In this document: piece by piece, positions 46,268 to 53,746 of the stretch
Layout: every line of letters starts with the position of its first letter
Numbering within the stretch: position 1 is the stretch's first letter
NCBI GenBank assembly: GCA_035699705.1
Contig: DASSPI010000019.1
Location: forward strand, 1-64,000
DNA length: 64,000 nt
Source of the DNA: CANKHA01 sp035699705
Lineage (GTDB): Bacteria; Pseudomonadota; Alphaproteobacteria; Rhizobiales; Xanthobacteraceae
Direction of reading: 5' to 3'
Notes under the pieces: model-generated
Database searches by the model: none
Seen by the model: the letters and a program-made list of their open reading frames with translations, nothing else
Told to the model about the DNA's origin: nothing
Position numbers and translations under genes: made by a program

Positions 46268-46429
46268 TTAGTTCAGCTTGGTATTGATATCAGTGAACTT
46301 GTCATTGAGCGAAGTGCCGATCGTGTTGACCATCGTAATAATGGCAACGGCGATGCCGGCAGCGATCAGGCCGTATTCGATGGCCGTGGCGCCGGACTCG
46401 TCGCGAAGGAAACGTGACACGGTTTTCAT
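46268..46429 (-). CDS. Flp-type pilin 1
   Basis: This 53-aa class IVc pilin has a short basic leader (MKTVSRFLRDESG), the cleavage site after Gly13 followed by ATAIEY with Glu18-Tyr19, and a hydrophobic stretch (GLIAAGIAVAIITMV) forming the fibre core. GGAG lies about 10 bases before the ATG. It differs from pilin 2 at only three residues (positions 2, 43 and 47), a recent tandem copy. Downstream terminators favour high pilin expression. Confidence 0.95.
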   Translation of the reverse strand: MKTVSRFLRDESGATAIEYGLIAAGIAVAIITMVNTIGTSLNDKFTDINTKLN

Positions 46430-46574
46430 AGTCGGTTGCTCCATAGAGGCTGACAGCTTGATAAAGGCTTTGGCAAGCGGGGCGACCGTATCCATCACGA
46501 CTAAACAAAGGGTAAGATAAGACCGCTCATTTTGACGCTCTCGTTGAGGTCTCGTCAGGGGCAAACCAACAATG

Positions 46575-46607
46575 AAAAGGCTCCCGCCCTGTGGGCGGGA
46601 GCCTTTT
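46575..46607 (-). terminator. Intrinsic terminator directly downstream of flp2
   Basis: A perfect 15-bp stem AAAAGGCTCCCGCCC / GGGCGGGAGCCTTTT with a 3-base loop, ending in a T-run on both strands. It lies between flp2 and flp1. The version after flp1 is shorter by deletion in the loop side. Confidence 0.85.
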
Positions 46608-46634
46608 CGCAGCCAGCTGACTTTGCCAACGATC

Positions 46635-46796
46635 TTAGTTCAACTTGGTATTGATCTCGGTGAACTTCGTGTTGAGCGAGGTGCCGATCGTGTTGACCAT
46701 CGTAATAATGGCAACAGCGATGCCGGCAGCGATCAGGCCGTATTCGATGGCCGTGGCGCCCGACTCGTCGCGAAGGAAACGTGACACTGTACGCAT
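46635..46796 (-). CDS. Flp-type pilin 2
   Basis: This 53-aa pilin is nearly identical to pilin 1: MRTVSRFLRDESG leader, Gly13 cleavage site, ATAIEYG, hydrophobic core. It has Thr43 and Glu47 where pilin 1 has Asp. GAGG lies 8 bases upstream of the ATG. Pilin gene plus following terminator form a unit duplicated in tandem, about 366 bases apart. One of the two copies is probably the major pilin. Confidence 0.95.
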   Translation of the reverse strand: MRTVSRFLRDESGATAIEYGLIAAGIAVAIITMVNTIGTSLNTKFTEINTKLN

Positions 46797-46948
46797 GGTT
46801 GTTCCTCTACCTTCTCTTGTGCAACTCACCCATTTTAGGTTTGGGTATTCTGCGCGGCGAAGTTGAAAAAAATCGTAAGAGCGGTCGGTAGCTTTTTCAC
46901 CGAATGGGAAGTTCCGCGGCCCGGGCGGTTTTCCGCTCACGCAATGCA

Positions 46949-47101
46949 TTATCTCGCCGCGGCGAGATTTGCCGTCAGCCGCATGCCAATGCCTTGCAAA
47001 ACCGTGATTATTGCGACCGAAAGGCCAGCGGCAACAAGGCCATATTCCATCGTCGCCGAGGCATGCTCGTCCGTTACAAAACGCTTAACCATGCCGCGCA
47101 T
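46949..47101 (-). CDS. Third, divergent Flp-like pilin, 50 aa
   Basis: The short frame MRGMVKRFVTDEHAS-ATMEYGLVAAGLSVAIITV... has the same layout as the two pilins next to it: basic leader, Glu19-Tyr20 in the EYGL block, then GLVAAGLSVAIITVLQGIG. The residue before the expected cut is Ala14 instead of Gly, and the tail differs (MRLTANLAAAR). GGGAG sits about 6 bases before the ATG. It is the promoter-proximal gene of the pilin group. It could be a minor or modulator pilin, or a decaying copy; intact frame, ribosome site and conserved core favour a real gene. Confidence 0.8.
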   Translation of the reverse strand: MRGMVKRFVTDEHASATMEYGLVAAGLSVAIITVLQGIGMRLTANLAAAR

Positions 47102-47480
47102 TTGCTCTCCCGACCCGCCATCGTCCCAGTCACAGCCGGCAGGGTAGGGATGTTCTCTTGCGCCGCCGTTAAGGATTGCGATTAATCAAAGGTTTCAATG
47201 GCCCCTGCATCATAGTTAACAAGATATTTCTTCTAGAAGCTGATGGTTAGCAAAGCGTTTTATAGAAAATACTACTTAGATATAGCGGCGTCCCGTCAAA
47301 CTATACTGCACGAAGTTTGGTTATAGAGGCCGCTATACGGGGGAGAGTGCTTTAGCGGGCTGCTTGCCTCTTTCTGAATTGCCTCCTAGGGGTCGCTCCC
47401 GCAGGCGATGTTCACGCCACCTTAACGGCAAGTGCCCGATACAACCCGACAGTATCCACCCTCGGAACACCAGGAATCGC
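47102..47480. promoter_or_regulatory. Divergent control region between flp genes and desaturase, AT-rich
   Basis: This 379-base gap has no credible gene. The part at about 47180-47340 is much richer in A+T than the rest of the window. It contains CTTCTAGAAG (47229-47238, perfect palindrome), a 9-bp inverted repeat TATAGCGGC (47281-47289) / GCCGCTATA (47329-47337), an inner CAAACT / AGTTTG pair (47297-47302 / 47314-47319), and TATAG or CTATA words at 47261, 47281, 47301, 47322 and 47333. The first four are spaced 20-21 bases, about two helix turns. It must hold the promoters for both directions; no -35/-10 pair was strong enough to call. Confidence 0.6.
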
Positions 47481-48302
47481 ATGCCGCAGGAACTCGTCGC
47501 CGTCGTGTATGGGCTCGGCCACACCTTCATCAAGGTGCTGCCAATCTCCATCGCGCTCGGCGTTATCTTCGCCGCGCTGACGTGCCTCTGGGCCTGCAAT
47601 CCGGGCCAGGTCTGGTGGCGCAAGCGCGATCTCGTCACCGACCTCTGCTACTGGTTTTTCATCCCGCTCATCGCGCGTTACTTGCGCATCGGCTTGCTGG
47701 TGTTGGGCGCCGCCGTGCTGTTCGGCATCACCACTGCCGAAGGACTGGTGCAATTCTACGAGAACGGGCACGGTCCGCTGGCGCAGTATCCGTTATGGCT
47801 GCAGGGCATCGTCTTCCTGCTGGTCGGCGATTTCCTGCTCTACTGGATCCATCGCGGCTTCCATCGCCCGCGCCTGTGGAAATTCCATGCGGTGCATCAC
47901 TCTTCCGAGGAGCTGGACTGGATCTCCGCCGCGCGCTTCCATCCGATCAATCTCTTTCTGGGCAGCGTCGGGGTGGACGTGCTGCTGCTGATCGCGGGGA
48001 TTTCACCGAAGGTGCTGGTGTTCATCGGGCCTTTCATCATTGCCCATTCGGCCTTCGTGCATGCCAATCTCAACTGGACGCTGGGGCCGTTCAAATATGT
48101 CCTCGCCGGGCCCGTGTTTCATCGCTGGCATCACACGGCGGCGGACCGCGGCGGGTCCAGCAATTTCTCGTCCACCTTCCCGATCTTCGACCTCATGTTC
48201 GGTACTTTTTACATGCCGGCGAACGAGCGGCCGGACCGATATGGGATCGCCGATCCGATCCCGGCGAGCTTCACCGGCCAGATGCTGTATCCGTTCAAAT
48301 AA
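47481..48302 (+). CDS. Sterol desaturase/fatty acid hydroxylase family protein
   Basis: The 273-aa integral membrane di-iron protein has about four or five membrane segments and the histidine clusters HRGFH (124-128), HAVHH (136-140) and HRWHH (214-218), the eight-His set of the family. Members hydroxylate or desaturate lipids, carotenoids or hopanoids; the substrate is unknown. The start at 47481 has AGGA 6 bases upstream. It separates two blocks of Tad pilus genes, divergent from the flp genes. Confidence 0.88.
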   Translation: MPQELVAVVYGLGHTFIKVLPISIALGVIFAALTCLWACNPGQVWWRKRDLVTDLCYWFFIPLIARYLRIGLLVLGAAVLFGITTAEGLVQFYENGHGPLAQYPLWLQGIVFLLVGDFLLYWIHRGFHRPRLWKFHAVHHSSEELDWISAARFHPINLFLGSVGVDVLLLIAGISPKVLVFIGPFIIAHSAFVHANLNWTLGPFKYVLAGPVFHRWHHTAADRGGSSNFSSTFPIFDLMFGTFYMPANERPDRYGIADPIPASFTGQMLYPFK

Positions 48303-48515
48303 CGAGCCGGTATTTGTGGTTCATTCACCATTTGTCGGCAGTTTAGCGGATGGTCCGGCGAAGCAGGCATCGGTTCACCGATGGATACACGCGCCAACTT
48401 GGAACGTGAGAAACGGACGCACGACCGGTACCCCAGTTTTCTGATCGAGCCCTTGGGTATTCTGCCCATCCGGCTGTTGTCGAGGTTGTTTGCATCCGCG
48501 TAGCGGGAGAGTTGC

Positions 48516-49019
48516 ATGTCGGTCGTCTTCGATCGGTTTGGCCCGAACGGCCGGCGTACTGTTCTTGTTGCGGCATTGCTTGTTGCCGCGGCCTCGCCCG
48601 CCGCCGCGCAAGTCCGAAATCCAGGCCCCTCTGGTGCCGTCATCATGACGGTCGATCAGGCCCATGTGATGAAGCTGCCGGAGGGCGTCTCCACCATGGT
48701 TGTGGGAAATCCGCTGATCGCCGACATCTCCATACAGTCGGGCGGCATGGCCGTGCTGACCGGCAAAGGGCACGGCGTCACCAATCTGGTAGCCCTGGAT
48801 CCCTCCGGGGCCGTGCTGGAACAGAAGACGATCCAGGTGCAGGGCGCGCGCGACAGCGTGGTGGTCTACCGCGGCGTCGAGCGCGAGTCTTACAGCTGCA
48901 CGCCCAAATGCGAGCGGCGCATCACCCTCGGCGACAGCAATGCCTATTTCGCGGCAACGCTCGAGCAGACCGGCGCTCGAACCCCTCCGGCACAAGGCGG
49001 CGCCCAACCCCCCAAGTAA
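48516..49019 (+). CDS. Orphan pilus assembly N-terminal domain protein (CpaC-N-like)
   Basis: The 167-aa exported protein has a signal peptide (core TVLVAALLVAAASPAAA, cut near AQV) and the secretin N-terminal pilus domain: MTVDQAHVMKLPEGVSTMVVGNPLIADISIQSGGMAVLTGKGHGVTNLVALD. No secretin core follows. The tail has a Cys pair in SCTPKC (Cys128, Cys132) and a Pro/Gly/Gln end. Such proteins accompany TadE-like genes in Hyphomicrobiales and may cap or adapt the CpaC secretin. It precedes the two TadE-like genes, about 140 bases away. Confidence 0.85.
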   Translation: MSVVFDRFGPNGRRTVLVAALLVAAASPAAAQVRNPGPSGAVIMTVDQAHVMKLPEGVSTMVVGNPLIADISIQSGGMAVLTGKGHGVTNLVALDPSGAVLEQKTIQVQGARDSVVVYRGVERESYSCTPKCERRITLGDSNAYFAATLEQTGARTPPAQGGAQPPK

Positions 49020-49156
49020 CAGCCTCGGGTCTTTTGGTTAGCGCGACCTAAACGCCACAGGCCGATGTTTGCGCCTTATCCGCAACAGTTCGACAACGCC
49101 TCTTTGGTAATAAAAGGCACGGCAAAAAGACGCCTGTGCCTGGGGTTGTCGGACAG

Positions 49157-49723
49157 ATGGTTGCCTTGATCAGCAGCAAATTGCGCGGCAGTTTCCGCTT
49201 TGGCGGGCTGCGCGCCTTCGGCCGCCGTGACGATGGCTCAGTCGCGGTCGAATTCGCGCTTGTGATCGCCCCCTTTCTGGCGGTGCTGTTCGCGATCATG
49301 GAAACGGCGCTGGTATTCTTCGCGGGCCAGACGCTGGAAACGGCGGCGGCGGACTCCGCCCGGCTGATCCTGACCGGCCAGGCGCAGACCGCGGGCTTGA
49401 CGCAAGCGACGTTCAAGGACGCCGTGTGCGAGAGGATCTATGGCCTGTTCGATTGCGCCGGCGGAGTGACCGTCGATGTGCAGAAATACAGCACTTTCTC
49501 CGCGATCGACCTCAGCCGGCCGGTGGGCGATGACGGCAATGTCAAGCCCGGCAGCTACAACCCGGGCGGCCCGTGCGAAATCGTCGTCGTGCGGCTGATC
49601 TATCAGTTCCCGGTCTATGCGGCGTTTATGGGCTACGACCTGTCCGATATGAGCGGCAACAGGCGGCTGCTGGTTGCGACGTCGGTGTTCCGCAACGAGC
49701 CGTATTCGGGAGCCTGCACATGA
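49157..49723 (+). CDS. TadE-like pseudopilin 1
   Basis: The 188-aa protein has a cytosolic leader rich in basic residues, then RRDDGSVAVEFALVIAPFLAVLFAIMETALVFF, the TadE signature with a prepilin-type site (Gly before SVAVEF, Glu at +5). The rest is periplasmic with Cys residues (near VCERIYGLFDCAGG). TadE-like proteins are processed by the prepilin peptidase and help pilus assembly. The ATG at 49157 is taken; a GTG 7 codons earlier is possible. It overlaps the next gene by 4 bases. Confidence 0.88.
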   Translation: MVALISSKLRGSFRFGGLRAFGRRDDGSVAVEFALVIAPFLAVLFAIMETALVFFAGQTLETAAADSARLILTGQAQTAGLTQATFKDAVCERIYGLFDCAGGVTVDVQKYSTFSAIDLSRPVGDDGNVKPGSYNPGGPCEIVVVRLIYQFPVYAAFMGYDLSDMSGNRRLLVATSVFRNEPYSGACT

Positions 49724-50271
49724 GCATGCAGCGCCGCCTGCCGCGTTGGGCGCGCCGCTTTGGCGCCGATACGCGCGGGGTTTCCGCGGTCGAATTCGCG
49801 CTCGTGCTGCCGCTGATGCTGACGCTCTATCTGGGCGGCATCGAAGTTTCCCAGGCGATCGCGACCAGTCGCAAGGTCACGCTGGTCTCGCGCACGGTGG
49901 CCGACCTGTCGTCGCAGTCATCCGGTATCACCGCAGCCAGCATGACAAATATTCTCAACGCTTCGGCAGCGGTGATATCGCCTTACAACGCCGCCAAGCT
50001 CAAGGTTACGGTGTCGCAGGTCAAGATCGACGCCAACGGCAATGCGACAATCGAGTGGAGCGAGACGCTCGGCGGCACCAAGCATGGCGTTGGTTCGAGT
50101 GTCACGCTGCCCCCCGCGCTCAACGTGGCCAATACCTGGCTGATCTGGAGCGAGGCGGAATACCTGTATGAGCCGACCATGGGCTCTGCCCTCACCGGCA
50201 ACCTGAACCTGAAGGATCAGATGTATATGCGGCCGCGTCTGTCCAACAGCGTGACTTATCCCGCCACGTGA
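49720..50271 (+). CDS. TadE/TadF-like pseudopilin 2
   Basis: The 183-aa protein begins with a basic leader (MSMQRRLPRWARRFGADTRG), then VSAVEFALVLPLMLTLYLGGIEVSQAI, again with Gly before the processed end and Glu at +5. The mature part is periplasmic. The ATG overlaps the TGA of the preceding gene (ATGA), so the pair is coupled as in tadE-tadF operons. It ends 6 bases before the convergent Lrp gene. Confidence 0.88.
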   Translation: MSMQRRLPRWARRFGADTRGVSAVEFALVLPLMLTLYLGGIEVSQAIATSRKVTLVSRTVADLSSQSSGITAASMTNILNASAAVISPYNAAKLKVTVSQVKIDANGNATIEWSETLGGTKHGVGSSVTLPPALNVANTWLIWSEAEYLYEPTMGSALTGNLNLKDQMYMRPRLSNSVTYPAT

Positions 50272-50277
50272 GGGCGC

Positions 50278-50742
50278 TCAGGCGGCAGGCCGCGGGATCG
50301 GCAACGCTGTCGTCGACTTGATCTTCTCCATCGCAAAGCGCGACGTCACGTTCTTCAGCGGCACCGACGCGATCAGTCTCTTATAAAATGCGTCGTAGCC
50401 CTGGATGTCGGGCACGATCACCCGCAGCATGTAATCGACGTCGCCCGCCATGCGGTAGAATTCCATCACCTCGGGCATGGCGCCCACCACTTCGGCGAAA
50501 CGCCCGAGCCATTCCTGCGAGTGGTCGCCGGTCTCGACGGAAACGAAGACGGTGATGCCGAGCCCGATCTTGTCCTGATCGATCAGCGCCACGCGCTTGA
50601 GGATGACGCCGTCGGCTTCCAGCCGCTGGATGCGCTTCCAGCATGGCGTCGAGGACAGCCCGACGCGTTGGCCGATTTCGGCCACCGACAGGGAAGCATC
50701 CTCCTGCAGAACCGCGAGGATCTTGTAGTCGATCGCGTCCAT
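50278..50742 (-). CDS. Lrp/AsnC family transcriptional regulator
   Basis: The 154-aa protein has an N-terminal helix-turn-helix (IDYKILAVLQEDASLSVAEIGQRVGLSSTPCWKRIQRLEADGVI) and a C-terminal RAM/ligand domain (VEFYRMAGDVDYMLRVIVPDIQGYDAFYKRL). It probably senses an amino acid and acts as an oligomer. Targets are unknown; Lrp genes often regulate a divergent neighbour, but here the adjacent gene (HIT) is on the same strand, upstream. Confidence 0.93.
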   Translation of the reverse strand: MDAIDYKILAVLQEDASLSVAEIGQRVGLSSTPCWKRIQRLEADGVILKRVALIDQDKIGLGITVFVSVETGDHSQEWLGRFAEVVGAMPEVMEFYRMAGDVDYMLRVIVPDIQGYDAFYKRLIASVPLKNVTSRFAMEKIKSTTALPIPRPAA

Positions 50743-50849
50743 GGCCGAATCCTTGAAATGGCTGGCTAAATGCCTGCGCGCTCTCGGAAGGATATTCTCT
50801 TTACTCGTCCCGTCTGAGCCTACAAAGAAAATTATTCTATGTGCAAGCG

Positions 50850-51272
50850 TCAGCTCAGGCCGAGCGCCTCGCTTAGCAAGGCGGCAAAGCGTTGCAGCGT
50901 GTTACGATCATAGGCGCGCGGCTTCAGCTTGCCCCAAACCGGATGCGGCCAGGCCGGGTCGCTCCTGCTCCGGGCGATGACATGGACGTGCAGCTGCGGC
51001 ACGACATTGCCCAAAGCGGCGATGTTGAGCTTGTCGCAGGCGGTGATCTCCTTTAGTGCCGCGCCGGCCCGCGCGATCTCGCGCATCAGCTGGGCCTGTT
51101 CCGCCGGGCCGAGGTCGAGGATTTCCGTCACGCCGGGCTGCCGCGGCACAAGGATGAGCCAGGGATAATTGGAATCCTTGATGATCAGCACGCGCGAGAG
51201 CGGCAGGTCGCCAACGTCCTCGGCGTCGGCGGCGAGCTGCGGATGCAGCGACCAGGGGGATGGGTCGGACAT
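50850..51272 (-). CDS. HIT family protein
   Basis: A 140-aa nucleotide-binding histidine-triad protein. The motif reads PQLHVHVIARS: the middle and last histidines (His95, His97) are kept, while the first triad position is Gln. The substrate-binding start LPLSRVLIIKDSNYPWLILVPR matches a proteobacterial HIT subfamily. Likely reaction: hydrolysis of a nucleotide ester or phosphoramidate; substrate not known. The start at 51272 is favoured, the upstream in-frame stretch being unlike the family. Confidence 0.88.
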   Translation of the reverse strand: MSDPSPWSLHPQLAADAEDVGDLPLSRVLIIKDSNYPWLILVPRQPGVTEILDLGPAEQAQLMREIARAGAALKEITACDKLNIAALGNVVPQLHVHVIARSRSDPAWPHPVWGKLKPRAYDRNTLQRFAALLSEALGLS

Positions 51273-51341
51273 GGCAGGCGAGAGATTATTCGCCCCGGGC
51301 GGCTGTGGCGAATGGCCCAAATTCCGTGTTGTCCACCGCGC

Positions 51342-51372
51342 TTGCTTTCCCGCTTTGTTCGCCCGATATAGA
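51342..51372 (+). promoter_or_regulatory. Probable promoter of the SRP RNA gene
   Basis: TTGCTT (51342-51347) and GATATA (51365-51370) are 17 bases apart, the usual sigma-70 spacing, and the RNA would start about 7 bases after. Placement relative to the GGGAGG end of the RNA supports it. Confidence 0.5.
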
Positions 51373-51376
51373 AAGC

Positions 51377-51475
51377 GGGAGGTTGGCAGTGGACGGACCA
51401 CTCGCCAACCGGGTCAGGTCCGGAAGGAAGCAGCCCTAACGAGCTCCGGTTCGGGTCGCTCGTCAGCCTCCCACC
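51377..51475 (+). ncRNA. ffs: Signal recognition particle RNA (4.5S)
   Basis: The RNA has complementary ends (GGGAGG near 51377 and CCTCCC at 51467-51472) and the universal Ffh-binding domain, with GTCAGGTCCGGAAGGAAGCA (51413-51432) carrying the GGAA tetraloop and the two internal loops. It is followed by TTTTT. With Ffh and FtsY it targets membrane proteins to the translocon. It lies 65 bases upstream of dnaX. Confidence 0.96.
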
Positions 51476-51539
51476 TTTTTCCCTTGCCGTTTGCAGCATG
51501 AGGACCGCGCAGCCGGCGCGGCGTGGATCGGAAAGCAGG

Positions 51540-53363
51540 ATGAGCAGCGCCGATAATCAGAGCCGTCCTGCTGCCGCCGCCCCCGGGGCCGCGGATCCGG
51601 CTTCCTACCGCGTGCTGGCGCGCAAATACCGCCCGGCCACTTTCGACGACCTGATCGGCCAGGAGGCGATGGTTCGCACCGTCTCCAATGCCTTCGATAC
51701 CGGCCGCATCCCGCAGGCCTGGATTCTCACCGGCGTGCGCGGCGTGGGCAAGACCACCACTGCGCGCATTCTCGCCCGCGCGCTGAATTACGAGCTCCCG
51801 GACGGCTCGGTCGCCGGACCGACCATCCACATGCCGAAGCTCGGCACCCAATGCCAGGCGATCATGGAAAGCCGGCACCTCGACGTGCTGGAGATGGACG
51901 CCGCCTCCCATAACAGCGTCGATGACGTGCGTCAGATCAATGACGCCATCCGCTATGCGCCGGTGAGCGCACGCTACAAAGTCTACATCCTGGACGAAGT
52001 GCACATGCTCTCCGGCGCCGCCTTCAACGCGTTGCTGAAGACCCTGGAAGAGCCGCCGCCGCACGCCAAGTTTATTTTCGCGACCACGGAAATCCGCAAA
52101 GTGCCGGTGACCGTGCTGTCGCGCTGCCAGCGTTTTGACCTGCGCCGCGTCGATGCCGCCATGCTGGTGCAGCATCTTGCCGGCATCGCCGAAAAGGAAC
52201 AGGTGCAGGCGGAGCCGGAAGCTCTTGCCCTGATCGCGCGCGCCGCGGAAGGCTCGGTGCGCGATTCGCTCTCGCTGCTGGACCAGGCCATCGCGCATGC
52301 GGCAGGCCCGGTGCGGGCGGAGGACGTGCGCCAGATGCTGGGCCTTGCCGACCGCGTGCGCATCGTCGATCTGTTCGAAGCGCTGCTGCGCGGCGACATC
52401 GCGTCTGCGCTGAGGGAACTGCGCGACCAGTATGATTCCGGCGCCGATCCGCTGACCGTGCTGACCGAACTGGCCGAGTTCACCCATTTCGTCACCCGCG
52501 TGAAGGTGGTCCCGTCGGTGGCGCAGGACGTTTCGATCAGCGAAGCCGAGCGCATCCGCGGCCATGCTTTTGCCACCCAGCTTTCGATGCGGGTTCTGTC
52601 CCGCACCTGGCAGATGCTGCTGAAGGCGCTGGCCGACGTGAAGGAGGCCCCGCGTCCGCTGGCGGCGGCCGAGATGGCGCTGGTGCGCATCGCCTATGCC
52701 GCCGACCTGCCGACCCCGGACGAGGTCATGCGCTCGCTTGGCGAGGAGAAATCCGCCGGCGCGCGGCCGACCAATGGCGGCGCACCGGTTTCGGCAGCGC
52801 CCGGCGCGGGCGGATCCTTTGCGCCGCGCTACGACGCCCCGCGGGGGGCGCCGCGTGGCTCTGCCGCTCCGGCAGCCTCGCCCAGCATGCCTTTGGCCGA
52901 GCCGGGCGCGCGCTTGAATGAACCCGCCGCGGCCGAGCCGGTGCTCGCGCTCGCGCGCTTTGAGGACCTGATCGCGCTCGCCGCCGAAAAACGCGATCTC
53001 ACCATCAAGGCCGCGCTGGAACGCGATGTGCGGCTGGTGCGCTTCGAGGACGGGCAGCTGGAAATCAGCGTGCTGCCGAGCGCGCCCAAAACATTGGTCG
53101 GCGATTTGTCGCGCAAGCTTGCGGCCTGGACCGGGCGGCGCTGGATGGTGGCGGTCTCCTCGGAGGAGGGCGCGCCCACACTTCGCCAGCAGATGGAGAC
53201 GCAGAAAGCCGACCTGATGCGCGGCGTGCGCGCCGATCCGCTGGTGCAAACGGTGCTCAATCGCTTTCCCGGTGCCGAAATCGTCGACGTACGCCGCACC
53301 GAAACAGCTCCTGAAGCCGCGCCGGGCGCCGACATGCTGCCCGACGCCGAGCGCGAGGATTAG
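51540..53363 (+). CDS. dnaX: DNA polymerase III subunits gamma/tau
   Basis: The 607-aa clamp-loader subunit has the P-loop GVRGVGKT (65-72), the Walker B region YILDEVHML (152-155 DEVH), the SRC sensor motif in LSRCQRFDLRRV and a DNA polymerase III tau domain after a Pro/Ala/Gly linker (about 410-470). The loop that holds four zinc cysteines in E. coli is replaced: between ARALNYE and DAAS there is a single Cys105. The start at 51540 has GGAAAG upstream. First gene of dnaX-ebfC-recR, with the next gene 2 bases away. No clear slippery heptamer was noticed. Confidence 0.95.
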   Translation: MSSADNQSRPAAAAPGAADPASYRVLARKYRPATFDDLIGQEAMVRTVSNAFDTGRIPQAWILTGVRGVGKTTTARILARALNYELPDGSVAGPTIHMPKLGTQCQAIMESRHLDVLEMDAASHNSVDDVRQINDAIRYAPVSARYKVYILDEVHMLSGAAFNALLKTLEEPPPHAKFIFATTEIRKVPVTVLSRCQRFDLRRVDAAMLVQHLAGIAEKEQVQAEPEALALIARAAEGSVRDSLSLLDQAIAHAAGPVRAEDVRQMLGLADRVRIVDLFEALLRGDIASALRELRDQYDSGADPLTVLTELAEFTHFVTRVKVVPSVAQDVSISEAERIRGHAFATQLSMRVLSRTWQMLLKALADVKEAPRPLAAAEMALVRIAYAADLPTPDEVMRSLGEEKSAGARPTNGGAPVSAAPGAGGSFAPRYDAPRGAPRGSAAPAASPSMPLAEPGARLNEPAAAEPVLALARFEDLIALAAEKRDLTIKAALERDVRLVRFEDGQLEISVLPSAPKTLVGDLSRKLAAWTGRRWMVAVSSEEGAPTLRQQMETQKADLMRGVRADPLVQTVLNRFPGAEIVDVRRTETAPEAAPGADMLPDAERED

Positions 53364-53365
53364 CC

Positions 53366-53686
53366 ATGGCGGATTTCATGGGCCTGATGAAGCAGGCGGC
53401 GCAGCTGCAATCCAAGATGGAAGCGTTGCAGGCCGAGCTCGACACCATTGAGGTCGAGGGAGCCGCGGGCGGCGGACTGGTCACGGTCAAGCTCACCGCC
53501 AAGGGCGAGATGAAGGGCATCAAGATCGACGATTCGCTGCTCCAGCCGGGCGAAAAGGAAATCCTCGAGGACCTTTTGGTTGCCGCCCATGCCGATGCGC
53601 GGCGCAAGGCCGAAGCGGTGATGAAGGAAAAAATGCAGGGCCTGACCGGCGGCCTGCCGCTGCCGCCCGGGATGAAGCTGTTCTGA
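53366..53686 (+). CDS. ebfC: Nucleoid-associated protein YbaB/EbfC
   Basis: The 106-aa protein matches the YbaB/EbfC family: MADFMGLMKQAAQLQSKMEALQAEL (coiled helix), then VEGAAGGGLVTVKLTAKGEMKGIKID and a second long helix with EILEDLLVAAHADARRKAEAVMKEKM. It forms dimers that bind DNA. The gene is between dnaX and recR, the usual place. Confidence 0.95.
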   Translation: MADFMGLMKQAAQLQSKMEALQAELDTIEVEGAAGGGLVTVKLTAKGEMKGIKIDDSLLQPGEKEILEDLLVAAHADARRKAEAVMKEKMQGLTGGLPLPPGMKLF

Positions 53687-53746
53687 TCGTGCGAAGGCCA
53701 AAAGATCGCGCTCGCGCTTCCGGCGCAGGGCGAGGGACGAACGTAA

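Noticed and set aside
47160..47220. CtrA box candidate TTAA-N9-TTAAC upstream of the pilin genes
   Set aside because: The spacer is 9, not 7, so it does not fit the CtrA consensus despite the tempting location at a pilin promoter.
52750..52920. dnaX programmed frameshift site
   Set aside because: The linker is GC-rich without an A/T-rich slippery heptamer; only the long tau product is supported.
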